From positions 248,001 to 312,000 of the forward strand of contig CAVWYY010000002.1 in the NCBI GenBank assembly GCA_963759375.1: 64,000 nucleotides of DNA, written 5' to 3'. Both the position numbers and the translations under genes were made by a program. Source of the DNA: DASSUW01 sp963759375. Lineage in GTDB: Bacteria; Actinomycetota; Thermoleophilia; Solirubrobacterales; Solirubrobacteraceae. The notes under the pieces were generated by a model. It ran no database searches. It was not told where the DNA came from and was given only the letters and a program-made list of their open reading frames with translations. Positions 1 through 9,657 of this stretch are shown piece by piece; positions within the stretch are counted from its first letter, which is position 1; every line of letters starts with the position of its first letter.

Positions 1-638
1 ACGGCATGGGCAAGCTGCACGGCTGCGAGCACACGGTCACCCCCGACCACATCGAGATCGCCTCGTTCATGGCGCTCGCCGGCGTCACGGGCGGCGAGCT
101 GCGCATCGAGGGCTGCGTAGCGGACGACATGCGCATGATCCGGCTGGTCTTCCGGCGCCTGGGCCTGCGCACCGAGCTCGACGGCGACGGGAACTGCGTC
201 GTGCCGGGCGGCCAGAAGCTGGTCGTCGAGCGCGACGCCGGCGACTACCAGTCCAAGGTGGAGGACGGGCCGTGGCCCGCCTTCCCGGCCGACCTCACCA
301 GCATCGCGGTCGCGCTCGCCACCCAGTGCGAGGGCTCGGTGCTGATCTTCGAGAAGATGTTCGAGAACCGGCTGTTCTTCGTGGACAAGCTCATCTCGAT
401 GGGAGCGGAGATCACCATCTGCGACCCGCACCGCGCGATCGTCATCGGCCCGCGCCGCCTCCGCGGCCAGCGGCTGTCCTCCCCGGACATCCGCGCCGGC
501 ATGGCGATGCTGATCGCCGCCGTCTGCGCCGACGGGACGAGCGAGATCCACAACGTCCGCGACATCGATCGCGGGTACGAGAGGATCGACGAGCGCCTGC
601 GGGCGCTCGGGGCGCGGATAGAGCGCGTCGCGGCGTGA
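1..638 (+). CDS. murA: UDP-N-acetylglucosamine 1-carboxyvinyltransferase, C-terminal half (5' end outside window)
   Basis: MurA transfers enolpyruvate from PEP to UDP-GlcNAc in the cytoplasm, the first committed step of peptidoglycan synthesis. About 211 codons are visible, roughly half of a usual 420-residue enzyme, and the frame is open at the window edge. Family signatures seen are WPAFPADL, ENRLFFVDKLISMGAEI, DIRAGMAMLIAA and IDRGYERI, in the order expected for the C-terminal half of an EPSP-synthase fold. The catalytic loop cysteine should lie upstream of the window and cannot be checked. The TGA stop overlaps the GTG of hisZ (GTGA), so the gene is translationally coupled to the histidine operon. 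Confidence 0.9.
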   Translation, partial: GMGKLHGCEHTVTPDHIEIASFMALAGVTGGELRIEGCVADDMRMIRLVFRRLGLRTELDGDGNCVVPGGQKLVVERDAGDYQSKVEDGPWPAFPADLTSIAVALATQCEGSVLIFEKMFENRLFFVDKLISMGAEITICDPHRAIVIGPRRLRGQRLSSPDIRAGMAMLIAAVCADGTSEIHNVRDIDRGYERIDERLRALGARIERVAA

Positions 639-1564
639 TCCACCCCATCCCCAGCGGCACGCGCGACGTCCTGCCGGACGAGATGCGCGAGCTGCGCGCG
701 ATCACGGAAGCGATCCGGGGCGTGTTCGAATCCTCCGGCTACGGCGAGATCGCCACGCCTGCGCTTGAGTACGAGGAGGTGCTCACGCGCGGCGACCCGG
801 CGGCGGCCGACCCGGCCTACAAGCTCTTCGACGAGCACGGCAACGTGCTCGTGCTGCGCTCGGACATGACGATCCCGATCGCGCGCGTGGTGGGTAGCCG
901 CTACGCGACCGCCGAGCCGCCGCTGCGCTTCTGCTATTTCGCCCACGCCTACCGCTCCGTCCGGCCCCAGCGCGGGCAGGCGCGCGAGATGCTCCAGGCG
1001 GGGCTCGAGCTGGTCGGCGCGCCCGGGCCCGCCGGCACGGCCGAGGCGCTCACCGTGCTGGCGGCGGCGCTGGAGGCCGCCGGGCTGGAGGGCCACCGGA
1101 TCGGCCTCGGCGACGCGTCGCTCTACCCGCGGCTGCTCGACCGCCTGAGCGTGCCGGCGAGCGCTCGCAACCAGATCCTCCACGAGCTGGTCACCCGCGA
1201 CTTCGTCGGCCTCGAGCGCGAGGTCGCCGCCCTCGGGCACGACGAGCTGCTGCGGGTGCCGCAGCTCCGCGGCGGCGTGGAGGTGCTCGACGCCGTGCCG
1301 GAGGCGCAGTCGCTGCGTGACGTCTACGACCTGCTGCCGCCCGACGTCGCCGAGCACGTGATCTTCGACCTCGGGCTGATCCGCTCGCTCGGCTACTACA
1401 CCGGAGCGGTCTTCGAGGTCTACGACGCCGCGTTCGGCTCACCGATCGGCGGCGGCGGCCGCTACGACGACCTGCTCGGTCGCTTCGGTCGCGACCTGCC
1501 GGCCTGCGGATGGGCGATGAACGTCGAGCGCCTGCACCTGGCGCGCGTCGGCGAGGGGCGCTGA
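635..1564 (+). CDS. hisZ: ATP phosphoribosyltransferase regulatory subunit
   Basis: HisZ is a histidyl-tRNA-synthetase paralogue that forms a complex with short-form HisG and confers feedback control on the first step of histidine synthesis. The 309-residue protein has the class II synthetase core: TRDVLP near residue 10, LRSDMT near 75, RPQRGQAREMLQAGLEL near 117, and a GGGGRYDDLLGRFG block near 280. It lacks the C-terminal anticodon-binding domain of a true HisRS (about 420 residues). The GTG start is chosen because it overlaps the murA stop by four bases and opens directly on the conserved HPIPSGTRDVLP segment. The next gene is a short HisG, which needs HisZ. A truncated HisRS is less likely. 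Confidence 0.9.
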   Translation: MIHPIPSGTRDVLPDEMRELRAITEAIRGVFESSGYGEIATPALEYEEVLTRGDPAAADPAYKLFDEHGNVLVLRSDMTIPIARVVGSRYATAEPPLRFCYFAHAYRSVRPQRGQAREMLQAGLELVGAPGPAGTAEALTVLAAALEAAGLEGHRIGLGDASLYPRLLDRLSVPASARNQILHELVTRDFVGLEREVAALGHDELLRVPQLRGGVEVLDAVPEAQSLRDVYDLLPPDVAEHVIFDLGLIRSLGYYTGAVFEVYDAAFGSPIGGGGRYDDLLGRFGRDLPACGWAMNVERLHLARVGEGR

Positions 1565-2196
1565 TGAGTCTCGAGGGTCTTCGGCTCGCCGTGCCGCGCG
1601 GGGCGCTGCTGGGCGAGACGCTCGACCTGCTCGACGGCCTCGGCGTCGACACCGCCGAGGTCCGCTCGAACGACCGCAAGCTGCTGTTCGAGGACGCCGG
1701 CATCGTCACGATGCGCCCTTCGGACGTGCCGACCTACGTCGAGGCCGGCGCCGCCGACATCGGCATAACCGGCAAGGACGTGCTGGCCGAGCAGTCCGAG
1801 CGCGACGTCTACGAGCTGCTCGACCTCGGCTTCGGCCCCTGCCGGATGGTCTTCGCGACCGTCGACGGCGCCGATCCCGCCGCCGAGGCGCTGCGCCGCC
1901 TCGGCGTGATGCGCGTCGCCACCAAGTACCCGAAGATCGCCGCCCGCTACTTCGAGCGCACCGGCCGCCAGGCCGAGATCGTCGAGGTCAAGGGCTCGGT
2001 CGAACTGGCGCCGCTGGCCGGACTGGTGGAGGGGATCGTCGACCTCACGGCCACCGGCACGACGCTGCGCGAAAACGGCCTGGTCATCCGCGAGGAGATC
2101 GCGGCGTCGACCGCGCGGCTGATCGCCAACCCGGTCGCCCACAAGCTCAAGGCCGGCGCGATCGACACGCTGGTGGAGCGCATCCGTGCGGCTTAG
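1564..2196 (+). CDS. hisG: ATP phosphoribosyltransferase, short form
   Basis: HisG condenses ATP and PRPP to phosphoribosyl-ATP, the first step of histidine synthesis. At 210 residues it is the short form without the C-terminal regulatory domain. Recognisable segments are LAVPRGALLGET near the N-terminus, the DVPTYVEAGAADIGITGKD block near residue 50, and VEVKGSVELAPLAGL..DLTATGTTLRENGL in the second domain, which carries the PRPP-binding loop. The ATG overlaps the hisZ stop (TGATG), consistent with the two subunits being made together. Actinobacteria such as Mycobacterium carry the long form, so this pair is a lineage marker. Confidence 0.94.
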   Translation: MSLEGLRLAVPRGALLGETLDLLDGLGVDTAEVRSNDRKLLFEDAGIVTMRPSDVPTYVEAGAADIGITGKDVLAEQSERDVYELLDLGFGPCRMVFATVDGADPAAEALRRLGVMRVATKYPKIAARYFERTGRQAEIVEVKGSVELAPLAGLVEGIVDLTATGTTLRENGLVIREEIAASTARLIANPVAHKLKAGAIDTLVERIRAA

Positions 2197-3382
2197 CTGC
2201 ACCGTCGAGAGCGCCGCCGCGGCCGCCGCCGGCGTTCGCCGCACCATTGCCGAGACCGGCTCGGTGCAGGTGACCGCGATCGTCGAGGACGTGCGCGACC
2301 GGGGTGACGAGGCGCTGCTCGAGTACGAGCGCCAGCTCTCCGGCAACGAGGCGGTCCAGGTGTCCCAGGCCGAGCTCGACGGGGCGCTCGCCACGCTCGA
2401 CCCCGCGGTCGCGGCCGGGCTCAAGCTCGCCGCCGCCAACGTGCGCGCGGTCGCCGACGCCGGCGTGGACGCCGAGAGCGAGGTCGAGCTGCCCGAGGGC
2501 CAGACGGTCCGCCTGCGCGAGGTACCCGTCCGCCGCGCCGCGGTCTACGCGCCCGGCGGCCGCCACCCGTACCCGTCGTCGGTGGTCATGGGCGCGGTCA
2601 CGGCCCACGCCGCGGGCGTCGAAGAGGTGGTCCTGGCCGCTCCCGGCGGGCACCCGACGATCCTCGCCGCCGCCGCGCTGTGCGGCGTCGACGAGGTCTA
2701 CCGGATGGGCGGCGCCCAGGCGATCGCCGCGCTCGCGTACGGCACCGAGACGATCTCGCCGGTCGACGTGATCGTCGGCCCCGGCAGCCTGTGGGTGCAG
2801 GAGGCCAAGCGCCTGGTGGCCGGCACCGTCGGGATCGACGGGTTCGCCGGGCCCAGCGATCTGACGATCATCGCCTCCGCGGGCGCCGACCCCGAACCGC
2901 TGCGGCTCGACCTGCTCGCCCAGGCCGAGCATGGCGAGGGCTCGCTGGTCGTCGCGGTCAGCGACGACGGCGCGCTGCTGGACCGGCTCGAGGACGTCGC
3001 CGTGGCGGTGCAGGTGGACGGGATGGAGGCCGCGCTGGCGTTCGCCGAGGCGCTCGCCCCGGAGCACCTCCAGCTCGCCGGCGCCGCCGCCGAGGAGCTC
3101 GCTCCGCGCGTGCGCAGCGCCGGCTGCCTGTTCGTGGGCATCGAGTCCGGCACCGCGTTCGGCGACTACGTGGCGGGCAGCAACCACACGCTGCCCACGG
3201 ATGGCGCCGCCCGCTTCGCGTCCGGGCTGTCCGTCCGCCACTTCCGCCGCCGCATGGCCGAGGTGCGCGTGGGCGGCGCGGCGGCCGCGCTGGCGCGCGC
3301 CGGGGCCCCGATCGCCCGGGCCGAGGGGTTCGAGTATCACGCCCAGTCGATGGAGATCCGGGAGAATCCGGCATCCCGATGA
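2186..3382 (+). CDS. hisD: Histidinol dehydrogenase
   Basis: HisD oxidises histidinol to histidine in two NAD-dependent steps using a bound zinc. The 398-residue protein contains YAPGGRHPYPSSVVMGAVTAH, the NAD-region PVDVIVGPGSLWVQEAKR, GFAGPSDL, QAEHGEGS and the late EHLQL and HTLPT segments, all in family order. The GTG start overlaps hisG by 11 bp. The family average is about 430 residues, so the N-terminus may be slightly short. hisC, which often follows hisD in actinobacterial operons, is absent here. Confidence 0.94.
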   Translation: MRLSCTVESAAAAAAGVRRTIAETGSVQVTAIVEDVRDRGDEALLEYERQLSGNEAVQVSQAELDGALATLDPAVAAGLKLAAANVRAVADAGVDAESEVELPEGQTVRLREVPVRRAAVYAPGGRHPYPSSVVMGAVTAHAAGVEEVVLAAPGGHPTILAAAALCGVDEVYRMGGAQAIAALAYGTETISPVDVIVGPGSLWVQEAKRLVAGTVGIDGFAGPSDLTIIASAGADPEPLRLDLLAQAEHGEGSLVVAVSDDGALLDRLEDVAVAVQVDGMEAALAFAEALAPEHLQLAGAAAEELAPRVRSAGCLFVGIESGTAFGDYVAGSNHTLPTDGAARFASGLSVRHFRRRMAEVRVGGAAAALARAGAPIARAEGFEYHAQSMEIRENPASR

Positions 3383-3975
3383 CCCGCACCGCGCAGATCA
3401 CCCGCAAGACCGGCGAGACCGACGTGACGCTCACGCTCGGGCTCGACGGCTCCGGGGCCGGCACCCGCTCGACGGGCGTCGGCTTCATGGACCACATGCT
3501 CGACCTCGTCGCCCGGCACGGCCGCTTCGATCTCGACGTCACGGTCACCGGCGACCTGCAGACCGGCGCGCACCACACGGTCGAGGACACCGGGATCGTG
3601 CTCGGCCAGGCGCTCGACCAGGCGCTGGGCGACCGCCGCGGCATCGTGCGCTACGGCCACGCGACGATCCCGATGGACGAGGCCCGGGCGGCATGCACGA
3701 TCGACGTCTCGGGCCGGCCGTACGCGGCCATCGAAGGCTTCGACCGCCTGCCGGCCGGCGACATCGCGGGCTTCGAGCACGAGCTCGCCGAGGAGTTCTT
3801 CCGCGCCGTGGCGTCCGCCGCCCGGCTGACCCTGCACCTCGATCTGCAGGCCGGCACGAACGCCCACCACATGATCGAGGCCTGTTACAAGGCGTTCGCC
3901 CGCGCGCTGCGCGCCGCCGTCGCCGTCGACCCGACCGAGACCGGCATCCCGTCCACGAAGGGCACGCTGACGTGA
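3379..3975 (+). CDS. hisB: Imidazoleglycerol-phosphate dehydratase
   Basis: HisB dehydrates imidazoleglycerol phosphate to imidazoleacetol phosphate with two manganese ions. The 198-residue protein is monofunctional, with no phosphatase domain fused. Metal-ligand motifs seen are GFMDHMLDL near residue 35, HHTVEDTGI near 75, DEARAACTIDVSGRP near 100, FFRAVASAA and NAHHMIEACYKAFARALR near 170. The ATG overlaps the hisD stop (ATGA). It ends with TGIPSTKGTL, typical of the family. Confidence 0.95.
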   Translation: MTRTAQITRKTGETDVTLTLGLDGSGAGTRSTGVGFMDHMLDLVARHGRFDLDVTVTGDLQTGAHHTVEDTGIVLGQALDQALGDRRGIVRYGHATIPMDEARAACTIDVSGRPYAAIEGFDRLPAGDIAGFEHELAEEFFRAVASAARLTLHLDLQAGTNAHHMIEACYKAFARALRAAVAVDPTETGIPSTKGTLT

Positions 3976-4580
3976 TCGCGATCGTCGACTACGGGATGGG
4001 CAACCGCCGCAGCGTGGAGAAGGCGCTCGAGCACGTCGGCGCCGACCCGCGCCTGACCGCCGACCACGACACGATCCGCGCGGCCGACGGGATCGTCGTG
4101 CCGGGCGTGGGCGCCTTTCCCGAGGCCATGCGCCGCCTCGGCGCCGGGAGCCTCGACGAGCTGATCGTCGAGCGTGCGCGTGCCGGCGTCCCGGTGCTCG
4201 GCCTGTGCCTGGGCATGCAGCTCCTGTTCGATGCGTCGGACGAGCACGAGGGCGCCGACGGCCTCGGCCTGCTCAGCGGCCACGTGCGCGCGCTGAGCGC
4301 GCCACGGGTCCCGCATATCGGCTGGAACCTCGTCACGTTCCGCCGCCCCTCGAAGCTCATCGACGGCCTCGGCGAGGCGGCGGCCTTCTACCACGTCCAT
4401 TCGCTGGTGTGCGAGCCGGACGACGAGGCGGACGTCGTGGGCCGCGGCGAGTACGGCGACCGCTTCGTCTCGATCGTCGAGCGCGACAACGTCATGGGCT
4501 GCCAGTTCCACCCCGAGAAGTCCTCGCGCGACGGCCTGGCGCTGCTGCGCAACTTCGCGAAGGTGGGCGTCGCGGCGTGA
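3972..4580 (+). CDS. hisH: Imidazole glycerol phosphate synthase, glutamine amidotransferase subunit
   Basis: HisH releases ammonia from glutamine and feeds it to HisF, which makes imidazoleglycerol phosphate and AICAR. The 202-residue class I amidotransferase opens with IVDYGMGNRRSVEKAL, has the oxyanion region VPGVGAFPEAM, the nucleophile cysteine in LGLCLGMQLLFD, and the His-Glu pair in CQFHPEKSS near the C-terminus. The GTG overlaps the hisB stop (GTGA). Its partner hisF is not adjacent but lies 5.8 kb downstream at 10408. Confidence 0.95.
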   Translation: MIAIVDYGMGNRRSVEKALEHVGADPRLTADHDTIRAADGIVVPGVGAFPEAMRRLGAGSLDELIVERARAGVPVLGLCLGMQLLFDASDEHEGADGLGLLSGHVRALSAPRVPHIGWNLVTFRRPSKLIDGLGEAAAFYHVHSLVCEPDDEADVVGRGEYGDRFVSIVERDNVMGCQFHPEKSSRDGLALLRNFAKVGVAA

Positions 4581-5308
4581 TCCTGTACCCGGCGATCGAC
4601 ATCTACGGCGGCCGGGCGGTGCGGCTCGTGGAAGGGCGCTTCGAGGACGCGACGACCTACCACGACGACCCACTGGAGGCGGCCCAGAGCTGGGTCGACG
4701 CCGGCGCCCGTTACCTGCATGTCGTCGACCTCGACGGCGCCAAGGAGGGCGAGCCGCGCTCGATCGAGCACCTGCGCCGGATCGTCAACGGCACCGGGGT
4801 CCCGGTGCAGTACGGCGGCGGCCTGCGCACCGTGTCGGCGGTCCGCGACGCGCTGCGGGCAGGCGCCGAGCGGGCGATCGTGGGCACCGCGGCGTTCCGC
4901 GACATCGACTTCCTCGACGAGATCGTGGCGACCTGGGGCCCGCGGATCGTCGTGTCCGTCGACGTGCGCGGCGGCTACATCTCCACGGCGGGCTGGACCG
5001 AGACCACCGAGCTGCCGCCCGTGGACGCGATCCGCCGCCTACAGGACCGCGGCGTCGCGTCGTTCGTCTACACGAACGTCGACCGGGACGGCCGGCTCGA
5101 GGGCCCCGACGCGGACGAGGTCCGCCGCGTGGCGGACGCCGTTCGCGGCCGCTTCCTGTACTCCGGCGGCATCGGGCGCCGTGAGGATCTCCAGAGCCTG
5201 GCGGCGATGCGCCAGGTCAATCTGGCGGGCGTGATCGTCGGCAAAGCGCTCTACGAGAAGCGATTCACGATCGCCGAGGGCCAGGCGGCGCTCGACGGCG
5301 TGGACTGA
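4577..5308 (+). CDS. hisA: Phosphoribosylformimino-5-aminoimidazole carboxamide ribotide isomerase
   Basis: HisA performs the Amadori rearrangement of ProFAR to PRFAR. The 243-residue (beta/alpha)8 barrel has the catalytic aspartate in LYPAIDIYGG (residue 8) and the second in VSVDVRGG near residue 127, plus phosphate-binding loops QYGGGLR and YSGGIGRREDL. In many actinobacteria this protein is the bifunctional PriA (HisA/TrpF); sequence alone does not decide that here, because no trpF is visible in the window. The GTG overlaps the hisH stop. It is the last gene of this his run. Confidence 0.93.
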   Translation: MILYPAIDIYGGRAVRLVEGRFEDATTYHDDPLEAAQSWVDAGARYLHVVDLDGAKEGEPRSIEHLRRIVNGTGVPVQYGGGLRTVSAVRDALRAGAERAIVGTAAFRDIDFLDEIVATWGPRIVVSVDVRGGYISTAGWTETTELPPVDAIRRLQDRGVASFVYTNVDRDGRLEGPDADEVRRVADAVRGRFLYSGGIGRREDLQSLAAMRQVNLAGVIVGKALYEKRFTIAEGQAALDGVD

Positions 5309-5336
5309 GCGCACCGCCGGTGGGACCATCCGTCCC

Positions 5337-7829
5337 ATGCTGCTCGAGCGGGAGCCGACGCTCGAGGCCTTGTCGCAGGCGGTGAGCGCAGCCGCGGCCG
5401 GCCGCGGCTCCGTGGCGCTCGTGACCGGCGACGCGGGGATCGGCAAGACCAGCCTGATCCGGGCGTTCGCCGACCGCGAGGAAGACCGCGCGCGGCTGCT
5501 GCTCTCCGCGTGCGACGACCTCATGGCGTCGCGCACGCTGGGCCCGCTGCGCGACGCGGTGCTCGGCAATGAGCCGGTCGACGACGTGTTCAGCGCGCTG
5601 CTCGACGAGCTCGCCGCCGAGGCGCCGACGGTGCTCGTCGTCGAGGACATCCACTGGGCCGACGACGCCACGCTCGACGTGCTCGGCTACGCGGCGCGGC
5701 GGATCGCGCCGCTCGGCGCGGTTCTGGTTCTGACCTGCCGGGACGACGAGGTCGATACCGGACACCCGCTCAGCCGCTTCCTCGGCGTCCTCGTCGGGAC
5801 GCCGCTCGTGCGCCTGCCGCTGCGGCCGCTGTCGGCTGACGCGGTGCGGCGGCTGTGTGCGGGGACCGGGGCCGACGCCGCCGTCGTGCACCGCGTCACG
5901 GGCGGCAACCCGTTCTTCGTGACGGAGGCGCTCGCGTCGCCGCGCGACGCCGTGCCGGTGAGCGTGATGGAGGCGGTGATGGCCCGCATCGCGCGCCTGA
6001 GCCCCGAGTGCCACGACGCGCTCGATCAGCTCTCGGTCGTGCCGTCGCACGTCGACATCGACCTCGCCGCTTACCTGCTCGGCCCGGCGCTGGACGCGCT
6101 CTCCGAGGCCGAGACCGCCGGCGTGCTGGAGGTGCGTCCGGACCGGCTCGCGTTCCGCCACGAACTGGCCCGCCGGGCGATCGAGCACAGCCTCCCGGAG
6201 CTGCGCCGCCAACGGTTGAACGCCGCGGTCGTGCAGGCGCTGCTGGCGCGGGAGCAGCCCGAGCGGGCGCGGCTGATGCACCACGCGATCCAGGCCCGGG
6301 ACGGCGCGACGATCGCCGCCGTCGGCCCCGCCGCCGGGCGCGAGGCCGCGGCGGCCGGCTCGCACCGGCAGGCGCTCGCGCACTACGAGGCGGTGCTGGC
6401 TCACCTGGAACGCCTACCGGTGCGCGAGCGGGCCGAGGTGCTCGACTCCTACGGCTGGGAGCTCTACAACGCGCACCGGTTCCGTGAGGCCGTGGACGCC
6501 GGCCGCGCCGCGGCGGCGCTGTTCGAGGAAGCGGGCGACCCGGTGGCTCTCGGCGGCTGCCTCGTGCGGATCTCCCGGCACCTGTTCATGGCCGGCGACA
6601 CCGACGGCGCCGAGGCCACCGCGCAGCGCGCGGTGCTCACGCTCAAGCCGACCGGCGACGGCCCGGGGCTCGCCCACGCGTCGCTCTATGACGGCGCGAT
6701 CCCGGCGATGACCGACGATCCCGAGCGCGCCGAGCCGATCCTCACCCACGCGCGCGAGCTGGCGATGCTCGTGGGGCGGGCCGACCTGGCGGCGCTCGCG
6801 CTCAACTACCTCGGGATCGCGCGCGTGGAGCTCGGGGACCCGGGCGGGCTCGACCTGCTGCGCGAGAGCATCGACGCGGCGATCGCCGCACGCCACCACG
6901 AGTACGCGGCGCGCGGGTACTGCAACCTGGCCGAGCTGCTGGCTCGCGGGGGCGAGCTGGACGAGCTCGAGTCGTGCCTGGCCGACGGGCTGCCGTTCGT
7001 GCGCGAGCGCGGCTTCTGGTCGCACGCGTACAACCTCGAGGTCCACCGCTGCGTGGCGCTGATCCGCCGCGGGCGCTGGGACGCCGCGCTGACCGGCCTG
7101 CGCGAGCTCGTCGAGGGCGTGGAGGAGCCCGGGATGCTGCATGACTACAGCGTTCCGTGGCTGGGCCGGCTGCTCGCCCGCCGCGGCGACGAGGCGGCCG
7201 GCGGAATGCTCGCGGCGGCGTGGGAGCACGCCCGCCGCCGGCGGCTGATGATCGGCGTCGCCTACGCGGGGCTCGCCTACGTCGAGTGGGCCTGGCTGGT
7301 GGGGAGGCCCGACGTCGCGCGCCAGGTCGGCGACGCGCTGCTGGACCGGACGCGGCACCCGGGCGCCGCGCCGTTCCGCTCCGAGTTGCTGCGCTACCTC
7401 GGGCTGGCCGGGGTGTCCGACGCGCCCGCCGGCCCCTGGCCGCGCGCCGACGACCCGTACGAGCGTGCCCTCGACCTCGTGTACGACGGGGACGCCGCCG
7501 GGATGCTCGAAGGGCTGCGCGTGCTCGACGGCCTCGGCGCCACAGCCGCGGCGCGGCACGCCCGCGAGCGGCTGCGGGCGTTCGGCGTGCGCGCCCCGCG
7601 CGGCCCGCGGTCCGGCACGCCGGCCAATCCTGCGGGCCTCACCGAGCGCCAGCTCGCGGTGCTCGAGCTCGTCAACGAGGGGATGACGAACACGGAGATC
7701 GCCGAGCAGCTCGTGGTGTCCGTGCGCACCGTCGACCACCACGTGGCGGCGGTGCTGGGCAAGCTCGGCGTGCGCTCGCGGCACGATGCGGCCGCCGCGG
7801 CGCACGCCATGGGCATTGACGTCAGATGA
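5337..7829 (+). CDS. LuxR-family ATP-binding transcriptional regulator (LAL type)
   Basis: A large cytoplasmic regulator of 830 residues. It has an AAA/STAND-type N-terminal ATPase with Walker A GDAGIGKTS (residues 31-39) and Walker B VLVVEDIHWAD (about 101-111), a long helical TPR-like middle rich in AA/LA heptads, and a C-terminal LuxR HTH from about residue 762 (GLTERQLAVLELV, TNTEIAEQL, VRTVDHHVAAVLGKLGV). The effector and targets cannot be told from sequence. A TA-less box GACCAT at 5324-5329 lies 7 nt before the ATG, so a leaderless transcript is possible. It is oriented away from hisA with a 28 bp gap and looks like an insertion between hisA and hisF. A paralogue lies at 29245-31813. 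Confidence 0.88.
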   Translation: MLLEREPTLEALSQAVSAAAAGRGSVALVTGDAGIGKTSLIRAFADREEDRARLLLSACDDLMASRTLGPLRDAVLGNEPVDDVFSALLDELAAEAPTVLVVEDIHWADDATLDVLGYAARRIAPLGAVLVLTCRDDEVDTGHPLSRFLGVLVGTPLVRLPLRPLSADAVRRLCAGTGADAAVVHRVTGGNPFFVTEALASPRDAVPVSVMEAVMARIARLSPECHDALDQLSVVPSHVDIDLAAYLLGPALDALSEAETAGVLEVRPDRLAFRHELARRAIEHSLPELRRQRLNAAVVQALLAREQPERARLMHHAIQARDGATIAAVGPAAGREAAAAGSHRQALAHYEAVLAHLERLPVRERAEVLDSYGWELYNAHRFREAVDAGRAAAALFEEAGDPVALGGCLVRISRHLFMAGDTDGAEATAQRAVLTLKPTGDGPGLAHASLYDGAIPAMTDDPERAEPILTHARELAMLVGRADLAALALNYLGIARVELGDPGGLDLLRESIDAAIAARHHEYAARGYCNLAELLARGGELDELESCLADGLPFVRERGFWSHAYNLEVHRCVALIRRGRWDAALTGLRELVEGVEEPGMLHDYSVPWLGRLLARRGDEAAGGMLAAAWEHARRRRLMIGVAYAGLAYVEWAWLVGRPDVARQVGDALLDRTRHPGAAPFRSELLRYLGLAGVSDAPAGPWPRADDPYERALDLVYDGDAAGMLEGLRVLDGLGATAAARHARERLRAFGVRAPRGPRSGTPANPAGLTERQLAVLELVNEGMTNTEIAEQLVVSVRTVDHHVAAVLGKLGVRSRHDAAAAAHAMGIDVR

Positions 7830-7877
7830 TCGATCTCATGGCCCCCATGCGGGTGCGTGGGTCGTGGAATCGGTCAT

Positions 7878-9657
7878 CTAGTCCGTTTCGAGCCCGATCA
7901 CGCCGTCCGGCAGGCCGGTGCGGTCGACGCTGCCGGCTCCGCTGATCGCCAGCGTGTCGAGCAGCCCGTCGGAGTGGGAGACCTGCAACCGCACCGGGAG
8001 CCCGGCGACCGTCGCCGCCCCGCCCTGGCCGGTGATCGTCGCGGCGCGGTTCGCGCCGGCGAGCTCGATGCGGTCGGCGCTCGTGTCGCCGCCCGCGGTG
8101 ATGATCGTCGCGGCCAGGCTGGTGTGGATGTCGGTGACGCCGGCGGACCGCAGGTCGCCGATCCGCGTGACGTCCGCGCCGCTGCCGGGCAGCACGTCGA
8201 ACGCCTGGATCCCGGTGACGTCCAGCGACGCGGCGCCGCCGATCCGCAGCCGATTCCCGTGCGCCGTGAAGTCGAACGTCTCGTCGGCGTCGGACCCGAA
8301 GACGAACATGCCGTTCCGCGCGCCGCCGCCCCCGTCAATCCGGTCCTCGCCGTCGCCGGCGCGCCAGGTGGTGCTGTCGAGGTCGCCGCCGAGGTCGATG
8401 ACGTCGTCGCCCTTGCGGCCCTGCACGAGGTCGAAGTCGTTCCCGCCGAGCAGCACGTCGTCGCCCGGGCCGCCGAACATCGTGCCGCCGCCGTCGCCGG
8501 CGCTGAGCGTGAGCTTCATGGCGTCCGTGCTCGCGCTGAGTAGGTCGTCGCCGCCGCGGCCGTTGAGCCGCAGCCGGTCGGTCCGCTCGGCGTGCTCGAC
8601 GGCCACGAAGGGGTCGGCAAGCACGAAGACGCTGTCCCCGAAGCCGCTGATCGACGACTGCTCGTCGTCGTTGGTGCTGTTGACGATGACGCGGTCGTCT
8701 CCCGCCCCGGGGTCGACGTCGACCTCCTCCGGGCCCTGGCGGGCGATCAGCGAGTCCTCGCCGGCGCCGGTCTTGAACGCGAGCACCTCGGCGCCGGCGT
8801 AGTCGCGCGTGTCGTAGTCGTCGCCGCGATCGGTACCGAAGACGACCAGGCGGTCGTGGCCCTCGCCGTCGACGCGTACGCGGTCGAAGCGCCGGTGCGC
8901 GACCTCGAAGTCGACGACGCCGTCCTCGCCGAAGTCGATCTGCACACGGCGGCCGTCGTGGAGCGCCACGACGTCGTCGCCGTCGCCGGCGGCGAGCACG
9001 AGCGTGCGCTTCTCGATCCGGGCGCGGCCGTCGGTGGCCGCCGAGACGAACTCGCGATCGCCGTAGCGTGTGTCAGCGCGCTTGAGGTCTCCGCCGATCG
9101 TCTTGGCAAACGCGCGGGCGAACGCTTCATCGCCGCGGTCGGCGACGAGCAGCAGATGGTCGTCCTGCGTCACCGAGCCCCCGAACAGCCGCTCCTGGGC
9201 CTCCGAGTCGGTGAGCAGGCCCTTGCGCAGGGCGCCCGCGGTCACGTGCGGGACGTCGAGTTCGACGGCATCGCCGGCCGCCCGCGGGTCGAACGTCGAG
9301 CACCGAGCCCTGGAGGAAGCGGCGGCGGACGGTCTCGGCGATGTCGCGCAGCTCGTCGTCACTCGCACGGTCGACCTCGAACACGCGCGAGCGCTCGAAC
9401 GTCGTCGTGCCGAGCGCAGAGTCGAAGAACACGCCGTCGAGCAGCGCGGAGCCGCGGGGCCGGGCGCCACCGTCGGAGACGATGCGCTCGACGCGACGGG
9501 CGAAGCCGTTCAGCCGCTTGCCGAGCCGTGAATCGTGCTCATCGGTGATCACCGCCGTGTTGTTGGTGGCGAAGATCTCGGACGCGTCGTCGTGTGCGGA
9601 CGCGGCAGGAGCGGCGATCGCCAGGCCGGCGATCGCCACGAGCAGGGGGCGGATCAT
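7878..9657 (-). CDS. Secreted RTX-like calcium-binding repeat protein (frameshifted near 9294)
   Basis: A Sec signal peptide (MIRPLLVAIAGLAIAAPAASA) is followed by an uncharacterised N-terminal region of about 100 residues and a long repeat-rich domain of roughly 470. The latter is rich in D-G-D and contains glycine/aspartate nonapeptides such as GGPGDDVLLGG and QGRKGDDVIDLGG, as in RTX calcium-binding beta-rolls. The frame changes once: residues before SVLD read in one frame and those after (FDPRAAGDAVELDV) in another, equal to one extra base at about 9290-9298. A joined product would be about 592 residues. The ATG overlaps the stop of the upstream ECF sigma gene (ATGA), so the two are co-expressed. 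No type I secretion genes are nearby. Function unknown; a calcium-dependent surface or matrix protein is an inference. Confidence 0.75.

Noticed and set aside
725..736. GTTCGAATCC, which looks like a tRNA T-loop
   Set aside because: It codes VFESSG inside hisZ. No acceptor stem, D-arm or anticodon arm can be folded around it.
245..1357. A 370-codon minus-strand frame across murA and hisZ
   Set aside because: It is a codon-bias shadow of two well-identified overlapping genes.
7878..9657. A type I-secreted RTX toxin
   Set aside because: It has a Sec signal peptide, no C-terminal type I signal was seen, and no HlyB/HlyD/TolC genes are nearby.
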